This document shows, piece by piece, positions 38,795 to 50,100 of a stretch of DNA of 64,000 nucleotides. Each line of letters starts with the position of its first letter. The stretch's first letter is position 1. Below the pieces are notes generated by a model. It saw only the letters and a program-made list of their open reading frames with translations. It ran no database searches and was not told where the DNA came from. Made by a program: the position numbers and the translations under genes. Origin of the DNA: Climacteris rufus (Eukaryota > Chordata > Aves > Passeriformes > Climacteridae); NCBI GenBank assembly GCA_013398175.1, contig VZRZ01004225.1, positions 1,069,426 through 1,133,425 on the forward strand, written 5' to 3'.

Positions 38795-38818
38795 ATAAAC
38801 AAATAAATAAATAAATAG
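38795..38818. repeat. (AAAT)n microsatellite
   Basis: About five tandem 'aaat' units after 'ataaac'. Such tracts vary in length between individuals, so the copy number may not be fixed. Confidence 0.85.
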
Positions 38819-39603
38819 AGTGCACGGCTTTTGAGAGAGAGGACTGGCAGCAGTGTTTTGATGGAGTTTCATCCCATCCACCTGTATTTCATTTCCTACT
38901 TCCCATGCATGACACTAACTTGCACGTTTCTCCTGATATTTTTCTTATTTCAAGCACCATGATTATCAAACCCACGCATATAACAAGGGAAAATCTTTCA
39001 AAATTTGGTGTCTTCTGTCAGCTACTAGCACTAAAAAAGCAATAAATTTGGCATCTAGACCAGTACAGGAACTTGTAATGGAGACAGTAATACATACATT
39101 CACGTGTACAGTCAGCACCACAGATTCTTTCTGAGCTCAAAAAAGGCAGGAGAGGAGGCATGCAAACCTGCTGGTGTGATTTTCTTCAGTTCTGTTACAG
39201 GATGGATTACAGAGTCCAGAATCCAAGCCTACTCTCTCCACACAGCTTTTACCTCTTGATATCCCCTTTTAGACTTTATGTGTAGAAGTAATTAATATTT
39301 CCAGACAGCATTAACTGTGGGGTTTATCACTGATTCTTTGGGCCTGATAGAGCTGAATGATGTGAAATCATGTGTTGCTCTGGTGAAACTGATCCTAATT
39401 TTGCTAATTTTATATTCTCTCTGACTAATCTAGCATAGCATATCTGCAGTCCAGTCAACAACAAATACCTGAAGAGAAAAAAGATCTGGCGTACTATACA
39501 GAGTAAACATCGTTGGACACCCCTTAATTTTAGGTATGAAGCTACACACTAATGGGAAAGCACATTTTAAGACATAAGTGAGGTGAAGCATAAACGTCTT
39601 CAT

Positions 39604-39920
39604 ATAGAGCCATAAAATGGCCTGGGTTGGAAGGGACCTGAAAGATCATCTAGTTCCAATCTCGCCACCATGGGCAGGGACACCTTCCCCTAGAACAGGT
39701 CACTCAGAGTTCCCTGCAACTTGCTTTTGAACACTTTCAGGGAGGGGACATCCACAACCTCTCTGGGCAATCTGTTCTAGTCCCTCACGATCCCCACAAT
39801 AAAGAATTTTTTCCTAAATTCTAATCTAAACCTACTCTCTTTCAGTTTAAAGACATCCTGTCACTATATGCTTATGTAAATAGTCCTTCATCTTTCATGC
39901 AGGCTCCTTTCCAGTATTGG
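39604..39920 (-). mobile_element. CR1 LINE 3' end
   Basis: Minus-strand CR1 beginning at the 3' terminus with 'atggcctgggttggaaggg' and 'gatcatctagttcc'. It then passes through 'catgggcagggacacctt', 'ggggacatccacaacctct' and 'ctctttcagttta' to about 39920 ('ccagtattgg'), where the copy is 5'-truncated. The sequence is close to typical avian CR1 3' ends, so it is younger than the 7.1 kb and 15.8 kb copies. No coding frame remains. Confidence 0.92.
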
Positions 39921-40669
39921 ATATAGATACTTTAATTATTTTTAATTTTTTTGTCTCTCCATCTCTTCTACAAGCAACACATACCTTTAAAATCAAAAAC
40001 TAAAATTTGAAAAAATTACTATTTTATGACGCATGTCAAATTATAAGAGAAATCAGAAAATTAAGAAATAGCATTATTAATTGTGTTTATTCACTGTGAA
40101 TGCTCAGTTTCTGTTGAAATGTTTGCACCTACTGAATTCTACCATATTTTCATGCACAGGTGGAACAAAACCAGAAAAAGGTTTTTAAATTCTCTTAACT
40201 TTTTCAATATTATAATCAGAATGAATAAAACATTTTAAAATGCATAAGTTACTTAATTTTGTAAAGTCACTACATCATGTATGCATACCAATGGTCTTTT
40301 ATCATTTTTCTATGCAGCATATCAATATTGAGGTAATTTAGCCCACATGAATGAAAATAATTTACTTATACAAACATGTTCTAAAACTCTGTTATTAGTG
40401 CTTCCATCATCAAATGTATCTTTTCAAAAATAAATGTTCTACTTTTACTGGAGTTTTACTAGGTAAATAGGTTATAAAATGCAAAACTAGAAACTTCTCA
40501 AATGTATGAAGAGCCTACAGCTTTTTCTTCTTTCTGAAAAAATGCAGTAGTAAACATTTTTCTTCCATTTCTATCCTATGATAGTAGAGCATCTGAGTGG
40601 CTCCTTAATTAACAGTTTCTGCCACAAAGGATTGTAGGCAAAATATAAATTCATACATTAATGCCCAAT
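39921..40669. other. AT-rich spacer between two CR1 copies
   Basis: About 750 bases of unique AT-rich DNA between a minus-strand and a plus-strand CR1. No gene or repeat is recognised in it. Confidence 0.6.
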
Positions 40670-40692
40670 CTCCAGACGGAGATCAGCGATGA

Positions 40693-41586
40693 GTGGTGTC
40701 CTACTGGTCACTATTAGGACCAGTACTGTTTAATATTGTTATCCATGATACATATAGCGAGATCAAGTGCACCCTCAGCAAGTTTGCAGATGACACAGAA
40801 TTGAACCATGCAGTTAACACTCCTGAAGGATGGAATGTTATCCAGAGGAACCTGAACAAGCTCAAGAAGCGGGTCTGTGTGAACCGTCTGAGGGTAGCAA
40901 AACCAAGCGCAAGGTGCTCACCGGTGTCAGGGCAAGCCCTGATATCAACACAGGCTGGGGGTGAACAGATGGAGAGCAGCCCTGCCCACAGGGACTTGGG
41001 GGTGCTGGTGGGTGAGAGGCTGGGCATGGCCCAGCAACGTGCACTTGGAGCCCAGAGAGCCAAACGTGTCCTGGGCTGCATCCAAAGCAGCGTGGCCAGC
41101 AGGGAGAGGGAGGGGATTCTGCCCCTCTGTTCTGCTCTGCTCTGCTCTGGTGAGACCCCACCTGCGGTGCTGCATCCAGCTCTGGGGTCCCCAACACAGG
41201 AAGGACATGGACCTGTTGGAGCAAGTCCAAAGGAGGGCCATGAAGATAACTGGACAGATGGAACAACTCTCCCATGGGAAAAGGCTGAGAGAACTGGGAT
41301 TGTTCAGCCTGGAGAAGAGGTTTCAAGGTGACCTTATTGCAGTCTTTCAATACATCAAGGGGGCCTATAAGATGAGGACATACTTTTTAGCAGAATCTGT
41401 TGTGATAGGACAAGGGGTATTTATTTTAAACTAAAAGAGGACAGACTCAGAGTAGACACAAAGAAGAAAACATTTACAATGAGAGTGATGAAACAATGGC
41501 ATAGGTTGCCCAGAGGTGCAGTGGATGCCCCATCCCTAGAAACATTCATGGTCAGGTTGGACAGGGCTCTGAGCAACCTGGTCTAG
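40693..41586 (+). pseudogene. Broken CR1 ORF2 (reverse transcriptase C-terminal part)
   Basis: The remaining ORF2 reads in three pieces: frame 1 to about 41139, frame 2 from there to about 41424, then frame 1 again from 41425 to the TAG at 41584-41586. In an active CR1, ORF2 encodes an endonuclease followed by reverse transcriptase and copies the element's RNA into new genomic sites. Here the endonuclease and most of the reverse transcriptase are missing. What is left starts just upstream of the F-A-D-D box. The first methionine of the 212-codon frame is not a real start. The large overlapping frames on the opposite strand are shadows of this GC-rich stretch. Confidence 0.9.
41140..41149 (+). 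repeat. 10-bp CTCTG slippage insertion causing a frameshift
   Basis: The coding text should pass from the codons for C-S-A-L straight to V-R-P-H ('tctgctctg' then 'gtgagacccc'). Here two additional ctctg units lie between them, ten extra bases, which shifts the frame by one. The extra units sit in a run of ctctg repeats, so replication slippage is the simple explanation. Confidence 0.8.
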
Positions 41587-41677
41587 CTGAAGTTGTTCCT
41601 GCTCATTTCAGGGGGTTTGAACCTTGGGACCTTTAAATGTCCCTTTCAACCCAAATTATTTTCTGATTCTATGATTT

Positions 41678-44600
41678 AAAAACAGTAGATAGGAAGCACT
41701 AATTTTTCTGGCAATAAGTGTATTTATACATTTAAGTATTTCTGGATCGTGAGCAGTCTAATTAGACATGTAGTGACATCTAATTCCTGAGCACCCAGTT
41801 AAAATTGTAAATTCTGTTAAAGAAATTTCCAAAAGTATCACATAAAAAATTCCATGCAATTTAGGAAAAAATCTGTCAATTTTCATGTAGAGGAAACAAT
41901 ACATACACCTCTTGCTTTGGTCTCAAAATTTCATGGAAACACTTCTCATAGATAGGAATTCAGTGAATTCAGTATGGAAATTATTGGGAATTTAGGATGT
42001 TCCTTCTGCAGCATGTAAAGGAACAACTTTCCCCTCTTCTGTGTTCAGATCACATTTAATAGAAACTACAAGCATGCAAGAAAAAACAGTGTAGTTTATC
42101 CCTTAGAGGGTCATTGATAATGGAATTTAAGACATATGTTATCTACTTTTGGCCTCTTACATAATCAATCATTGAGTTTGAGCTGATAGCTTCCGAACTT
42201 TTCCATTGAAATCACTTACTCTGCTGGTTAACATGTATCCTATAGAAATTTAGCTAATCTAAACCTGAAGACATCTACGGATGTCAAGCCTACCATTTTC
42301 TCAGAGTAATTCCCCAGAATTGCCACATTTCTCTGTTGAACACACCAGGTTTCAGCAACCAGACAGGACCTCCTTTTATCATTGTCCATTCCTTAATAGC
42401 AACTGCAGCAGCCCAAGTTTTTGCCCCGTGAAGGCAGTTTTGCAGTATGAATCAAATAATCTTTCAATCTTCTTTTAATAAGTTATGTCATATAAATGAG
42501 TTTTCCCTGAAGTCAGAAAATTTCATAAACCCCATAATCTGAAAAAGAGGAAAGGGCCTTTTTAGAGAAGTCTTAATGACATGAAAAGACAAGACCAAAC
42601 AACACCCTCCCTGCACATGAATCTTTTAAATGTAGTTGTTCACTGTCTTTCATTCTCCAGTCCACTATAAATGTTGCTCCTGTGTAACATCCAGGATTAA
42701 TCGCGCATAGACAGATGCAAGACACACCTCAGACATTAGCAAGATCACAGATGACTTCTCTATCAGGATCAAAGCAAGAAGAGCCTACCCTCATACTCTA
42801 TATGATCTCATGTGTCACAACAGAAAGTGAGATTTGTATCTGCTGCAGTTGGTGTGGCTATGGGTGTTTGCATATCGACTTTGAGCTCTTAAACAGGTAA
42901 AGTTTTCTTAAACCCATCCACTAGAACACTAAGAGAATGATAAGCAAAACACAGCTCCAGCCCTTTAGGACTGCAGACCTACTCCTCCTTAGCAGATTTC
43001 AAGCAATCAATAGTACTATGGGGAAATAAAATCTGAACTGGTCTCAAATCCTGGCCAGGAAAATTTCCTGACCAGGCTTTGTCCACATAGCATCCATCAG
43101 TCAGTCAGACAAACTCCTTTTCTCACAGGCAATGAGTAATGCTGCTAGAAAATATATGCATTTTTTCCCTTTCATCTACTTTTAAATGACTAGTGGTGAA
43201 GAGGGAATAGAAATGCTCTGTTATGTTACAGGCATTTGCCACTCAGCCTGGCTTAACACAGAATAAGTTTCAGCAGAAATTTGTGCAGGTAGAGGTATTT
43301 TTTCTCCAGCATCAGGATTAACAACAAACAAACCTAAGTAACACAAAACACCCCTCAAACAGCAAACTCATGATCTCCAAACTGCTGCTGTTTACAGCAT
43401 TTAATTTATTCTATTACTCTTCCTGAAATTTATTTTCTGAATATTCAGAGAGTTTATACTGAAAGAGCAAATACCTGGAAGTTGTGTGCTTATACCAGGA
43501 ATCTTGTTTAATAACTACTACTGCAGGAACATGGTTTGACGTTAAACAGTATGACTTGTGCCAAGAAAAACAGCATTAAAACCTAACATAAAATTTTTGT
43601 CTTGAAACCTTAATTTTGTATGTTTATCACAGTTGTATTTATGCAAAGCAATACTGCAGAATACTTTGTCCACAGTTCTTTGGAAGGATATTCCATATCC
43701 TTTGGAAGGATATTTGGAAGAAATATTCCATTCATATAAAGCAAAACACTTCCTATCAATATCAAGCTATTGCTGAATTTCAGCATTAGAACTTCATTTA
43801 TTTTTAATTCCATTAGTTAATATACTCTGCAATCTAGATATTACAGAGAATGGGTCGGGGGTACAGACTGTGTTGGACAATCCATTCATTCCTAAAAAAG
43901 CACAGATTCTATTTTTCATAAACCCACGCTGTTTTTGCACAAAGCCTTGGTGATTTATATGTTGTTGCACAAATCAGGATTAAAACAAAGTTCTTTCTAA
44001 TAATCAGACCAGAGCCATGTCTCTGGTGAGCAAAGCAGCACTACAAATAAACAAAAAAGATCTGAAATAAGATCTATGTTAATATTTTATTACATATCAC
44101 TAATAAGGAAAACCCAACAGGCGGAAAGCAGAAAACTGTATATGCACTTCGTATTTATATGAAGTTCTGTCCTGTAAGTTACCAAATTTCACTGGCTGTA
44201 ACATACTCTTCAGATAAATCCAGCATTTCATTTTTCTAAATAAATAACTAAATATTAGGAAGAGCTGTACAGGAGGTACACTTTAAATCAACTTATGAAG
44301 CTTTTGGGGAAACACAATCCGAGTGTAATCAAAATGGTATTTTCATAACATAACAAAATCAATAATAGAAGACATGTTCTTTTTGTTCAAAGGTGCTGTG
44401 TTTTGAAAATATTGCCATGTAGTATTTACGGTAACAGCTGTACAGTTAAACTTTAGGCACAAACTGAACTGCAGAAGATCTGCTGCATAAATATAATTCC
44501 CATGGCAACTAAATGTGCTACTAGATAACAGAGAAAAAAGGATTTATGTGTTTGCTGAGCTGTCTTGCCCTAGAGGAATTCTCCAGGCAAATGCAGGCCA

Positions 44601-47118
44601 CCTGCCACATGTTATATTAAGCTCAGCCTTCTGGACTTATTTCCAAATCTACAGCAAAAAGTCCACCAAGTTTCACTTGAAGTTTCCCTGTCATGGTCCC
44701 AGTCACTCCAAAACATAGAGCTCACTCTTCAATATGCTTCCTATAATGCAACAGAGATGTTTAATAATGACTAAGTGCATTTCTGATTACAATTTTTGAA
44801 TTTAAATCCTCCACACAAAGTAGGCAAGCAACCTGAATCTTCAAATTCATGCAACGTTTTATGTATGTCCAATTGTACTGAGGTGCATTTTTAAAGTGTG
44901 TGTAGTCTTTAAATGCTACCAAAAAAAGTATTCATTTTTTAATATTATAAGGAAAAATATTTGGGTCAGATCATTCATATAGTATCTTTCTATACAACAA
45001 ATAGATTATTGGTCCAAAAGACTTGCCCTCATATGCAGAAAAAAACCCAAAGCAACCATTTTTGCTAGAATGTGTTGCTAATAGAGAAGCGATGCTTGGG
45101 TACACTTTAATTTGGAATACTGTACTTGGAATGACTGAAGACCACTAAAATAGTAGAAAAAATACAATCACCTGGCAATAAATAGGTAAACTTACTGCAA
45201 ATAACATCACCAAGTTATCAAAGGACCAGAGTACGTGCAAAAGCACAGAACTTTTATAGCATTTTCCTCATCAATTTTGCCTCTTGGAGATTGACAAAAA
45301 AAATTTTAAGAAACTGTATTTGACAATCAAGACTATCCGTGGGCATAAGTCCCAGAAAGGAAACCTCTTTGCTCGACTCTCCTTCCTGGGAAAACCCAGT
45401 GACACTTTAAAAAGGCAGCACAGCTTGCCTCAGAATGACATGAACTATAGCACAGGAACTCACCCCACACACATTCTTCAGGTAGTTTGCAAATCTATCT
45501 AATCACTAAGTCCATGGCCAGCATCAGGCAGCAACAGTGCCATGAATTTTGGAACCTACACTTATGAAACACATTCATGTTATCCTTCCAAAGCCTCCAT
45601 GCAAGAGATATATTGTCAAGCCATTAACGTGGACTTCCTGCTGTCTTACTAATTGAGCTCATCTCTTCAGAGTTGTTCTTTAACACCCCCACCTTAGCCT
45701 AACCATTTTGCTTCAGCTCCATGTGAACAATGAGCTTGAACCAAAGTCCACAGAAGTTAAATCAAGCCTTGTGCTTGCGTGAAGATATTTTGGTAAGTAA
45801 TAGGATTGCATGCATTCCCACTGTCTTTTAGTCTCCTTGTTCTTGTTTGAGCATTTAACAAGTCCAGTGTTTTAAGAAAGGGGAAAAAAGATGTTAATTT
45901 TGTGAACTTATATTGCAGTGGTCACAAATTAAACTCTCTTCAGGATACTCCAAGTATTTTAATGCAAAAATGCTTGTGCAACTACAGAAAAGGAGAAACA
46001 TTTTATGGAACACTTGTTCATCACTGCAAAATAACATCTGTGTTATATAAAACCACTAAAAAACTAGTATACAACAGAAATGAGTTGAGGGTCAATATAA
46101 CATTACCAGATAAGAATATACATTTTTATTACTACTAATAATTTATATACCCTAATGGGTTTTTTGTTCTTTTGAGAAAAAGGAAAGGGTAAAAATAGAA
46201 GACTAACATTAAGTATTACTCTGACTTGAGTTTTCTTAGAAGCGATCACATAAAATACTTCACCAATAGATATGACAAATGCACTTCATATTTCAATGTG
46301 TCAAACCATTTCAATACTCAGAAACTATGTTGAAGCTGGCAGGCAAGCAGACTATATTAAATTTTTCTCCGGAATCGAGTTCAATTCTGTACTGAATTAT
46401 TGGAATCTTAGTGACCCTAAAAAAGGCTGTCAAAAATAATATTCAACACAGAGTTTTCAAATCTAATGCTCTATTATGCATACTTCACACAAAATAATAT
46501 CGTTTCAATATAAGCAAACCAGTCAAAAACAACATTCTATTTGTATTTGTAATTTTGGATACAGTTTCATATTGATTTGTCACAACATTTTTTAAATGTA
46601 CCTCCTCCTGACAAAAAATAGTCAGAGGCTACATTTGGTGATTCACTTTGTTGCAGATTTGATACAGGTGGAAACTGTTTTTAAACAAATAAATATTTTA
46701 CAAACATGGGACTGTAAACATGTAAATAGCTATTTCAAAACTCTGATTTTTAAGACTCTTGTAGACTTGCACATCACAAAATTCTCTTAAGAATTTTTTT
46801 AGTGACAGAAAAATGGTTTTATTTACAAAAATCACTTAAACTTCTCTTCCTTCCATTTAACTCAAAGCATTTTCTGCACAATGAAATCCAACAGCAGTAT
46901 TTATTCTTTATTTTTTTTCCCTTGCCTTCCCAGTAATCAACATTTTACTACCTTGCTTTTAAGACATCTTTAGCTCTGGTGTTTTACAATTCATACTAAT
47001 AATGTAAAAAACTTAAGAGTTAGGCTTGCCATTTACCTGCTCACTAATAATTCCAATCACTTATTTTTGTTAAATCCCTACTGTTACAAAATGCTGTAAG
47101 TAAAGTGATCACAGAAAT
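41678..47118. other. Unique AT-rich non-coding sequence
   Basis: About 5.4 kb without a supported gene. All frames are under about 70 codons. Apart from a small 22-base-period repeat at 43.7 kb, I recognise nothing. Confidence 0.55.
43678..43714. repeat. Two copies of a 15-base direct repeat, period 22
   Basis: The sequence ctttggaaggatatt occurs at 43678-43692 and 43700-43714, followed by a partial third 'ttggaag'. It is a local duplication. Confidence 0.8.
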
Positions 47119-47190
47119 ACAGAACCATAGAATATTCTGAGTTGGAAGGGACCCATAAGGATCATCAAATCCAAGTCTTAAATGGCACTA
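47119..47190 (-). mobile_element. CR1 LINE terminal fragment
   Basis: The sequence 'accatagaatattctgag' followed by 'ttggaagggacccataagg' and 'atcatcaaatccaa' is the extreme 3' end of a CR1 on the minus strand. The copy is truncated after about 70 bases. The 'atattctgag' variant marks a different CR1 subfamily from the 39.6 kb copy, which has 'atggcctggg' at the same position. Confidence 0.9.
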
Positions 47191-50100
47191 AGTATATCAG
47201 TACCTCTTGTCTTGTATCGACTGATGTGATAGATGTACAGAAGTCACAAGATCTTGGTGTGCTTCACTTAAATAAGGGAATTCAATCATATATCACAGCT
47301 CAGGAGGAGGCACAGTTAAATCCACAGTAGCTTGGTAAGCAACACAGAAAGCCCATCAGCAGCTTAACTCTATGACAGACCCAGAGGCAACTTGAGAGCT
47401 GTCAGCACAATTGCCTGTGAAGCTCATAAGGGAAGCAATAGCCAATTATGTCCCATGATCTGCTACTGGAAAACACAATGAGAAAGATAACAAATCAAGG
47501 GCTTGAAAACCTTTGCAGAGAAACTATGTAGCTTACTTCCTACCGAACATGCATCTCACTTCAAGCTTTTCAGAACAGGGTGGCATACAGTGACCATCCT
47601 GTGCCAGACCCTTATGAAGGGAGACCACACCTTTAACATCCCCTACCTGGATAAAAACTCACGTGCCATTCACCTGGAAACTAAGTTTGAGTTACAGCTG
47701 CAGAGGAGTAACTTGGATCTCTATTTTGGTTACTTGGCTCTCATATCAGTTTGAGTGATTGGCATCAAATCAAACTAGACTCAATTAGACAGGAATCAAG
47801 CCTACTTGAAAACTTTCTTTCCATCCAGCCCTTCTGATAGGTGGGTCTGAGTAGCTATAAAAATTAATTGGGAAAAATATTTATTTTGCTTGCAGAAGCA
47901 TAATAAAACACAATAGAACGAGCTTGTCCTGATCCTCATTACCTGACCTACCTCCTTCCTCTGGACAACAGTTTCCCTCACTTTACTGTAACATGGGTTT
48001 CCCTGAAACATCAGTCCAAAACATAGCTTAAGTGCAGTCTCATTGAACTACACTGAAGTCGTGCACATAACACCAACATCAACAGTGACCTGCAAGTTGA
48101 GCTCAGAAACATTTCTAATTATTCTATGTCTGGCAAAAGCCATTCAGGGATTGACTCTGAACTACAGAAGCTAATAAAAATTTCAGCCTCCAGCTTCAAC
48201 AAGGATAGCATCAAGCCCGTATATGTCTAGGTTAAAATAATCATGTTGAGAAATGTAGTACACAATTTATGCCTGTGCTTTACTTAAAAACATACTTACA
48301 GTTTATTTGAGGGGCTTAAGCAGCATTTCAAACATATGCAGGACTTTGGAAAGCCATCAGTATGCAGGATGAATTTCACTCTTTCACCAAGATAAGAATA
48401 CTTGATTTTCAGGTAACATATAAAGTAGTTTTAGTTATAAGCCATAAGAAAATGCAAAGGGTCTGAAGCATACCGATTGTGTGTTATTTAAACAAACACT
48501 AACAAAGTACAAATAGATTAAAACACTTTAAGTCACTAAAGATATAGACTAAACAGTTGTCTCACACACAGAGAAATCTAACCCAACAGCAACCCCCAAA
48601 AAGAACAGATGTAAGTGACATGCTGGTTTAAACTTTTATAATTTCAAAACATGAGGGGACAAAATGTGAGAGAGGTTATTAAATGCAGACATAGCATTCA
48701 GATAAGGGTCATTTTGCAGTTCTGTGACCATTTTTGGTGTGTGGTGTGGCAGGAACCCTACCTAGGAGTAGTGGTCCAAAACACTTTATTCTACAGGAAG
48801 GGCTTTCTCAGTAAGAAGCAAAATTATGGCTTTTTAAAGTTACTGGATCTCTAAAGGTCATGGTATCATATATCAAACAAAACAAAATTCAGTCCCTGAT
48901 TTTAAACATTAATTCCTGTTTAACCACAATCATGCAGCTAATTTTCTCTAGTCAATGCATTATTAAGCCAATTAGAAAAGGGGTTAAATTTACTAAATTA
49001 TCTACTTAAATGTTTTGGTGGCCAATCTCCACTGAAAGATAAAATTTCCTAAATTGTGAACCAAAGTATGCAGTCAAGAAAAAAATATTAATAAAAAGCA
49101 CATCATTGTGAAATAGGGAAAATACCAAATATATTTCCCTTCTAATATTTGTATTTGCCTGAAGTTCATGTGACTGAACTGTGAACACAAATGTCCAGCA
49201 CCATATTTTCTAGAAACCAATTAAGCATATCTCTGTTAATAGTCACATCCTCGGGCTTTTCTGGCAGATGCACACTCAGTACACACGCCTCTTCCTCTTT
49301 ACCTAAATAGCTCAGTGAAATGAGAAATGCCGATTGAACCAGTAGTGTTACATAGCCAGTAACAAGCTGCCAGCCTGACCTTCCACAGGGTTTGCTGCCA
49401 GGGAATTTGAGAACGTATCAGTCATCTAAGAAGTAGAATGAGTGCTACAAATCTCTGTCAACAAGAAGCCAGGCTTGGGTGGATAAGGTGAAGAAAAGGG
49501 TGTGGAATGATTTGAATGGTTCCTAGTACAAACCAACTGCAAAACATCTCTGTAAGATTCTTTAGGAAGGTTCTTACCCTGATCAAGTATTTCTACACAA
49601 CAGAACAACCTAACCCTTTAATAAAATATTTTTAAAGGCTTTAAGGAATATAAATTAGATTAGGTAATCAATACTTATTACTATGTTACATTTTTTATCA
49701 AATTATATTCAAAAGCAGCCTCTCTCATCCAGTGTGTAATTTCCAGAGTGGGTTCTGATTGACATTCCTCTAAACAAAGAATGCCTGGTATATGACTACA
49801 TTATTGGCATTTTGTCAATGGTAGCAACTTACAACTTGTCTAATAACTGAAAGCTTAAGTACACCTCGCCAAGTCTGGCAAAGTACCCAGTTACTATTTA
49901 GCACTCAGACTGTAAAAGCAACAGCTCTGTTTGTATTGTAGTAGTTTTAGAAAAGAACCAGAAGATTGCTTGTGTAATTTCTGTTGAAATCAAAAGGAAA
50001 TTAAATATCTCACACCCTTCTAAACTTCTTAAAGACTTGGTCTTGAAAGTAGCACAAATATAACACAGCTAGGAGACAATATGGTTACTTCTTATTTTTC

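Larger units (their letters stand above)
34621..39603. other. Unique AT-rich non-coding sequence
   Basis: About 5 kb with no supported gene. It holds the short tandem repeat at 35.4 kb, the stem-loop at 36.9 kb, the long hairpin at 37.55 kb and two simple repeats at 38.3 and 38.8 kb. Confidence 0.55.
40670..41677 (+). mobile_element. CR1 LINE, 5'-truncated, ORF2 C-terminal third plus 3' UTR
   Basis: This is the best-preserved transposon of the window, visible as a GC-rich island. Homology starts near 40670 within the reverse-transcriptase region and runs to the CR1 terminus ('ttctgattctatgattt', about 41677). Encoded features in order are: LLGPVLFNI, then KFADDTEL with the F-A-D-D catalytic motif of reverse transcriptase; a connector ending in RDLGVLVGERLGMAQQ; PLCSAL; LVRPHLRCCIQLWGPQHRKD; DLLEQVQRRAMK; LRELGLFSLEKR; and a final block reading FKLKEDRL...RVMKQWHRLPRGAVDAPSLE, ending at a TAG at 41584-41586. 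Two frameshifts break ORF2, one at 41140-41149 and one between about 41340 and 41424. With the 5' truncation they make it inactive. Confidence 0.95.

Noticed and set aside
40701..41350. Large minus-strand frames (about 98-162 codons) over the 40.7-41.4 kb region.
   Set aside because: They are antisense shadows of the GC-rich CR1 ORF2 remnant, whose plus-strand translation matches the reverse-transcriptase family.
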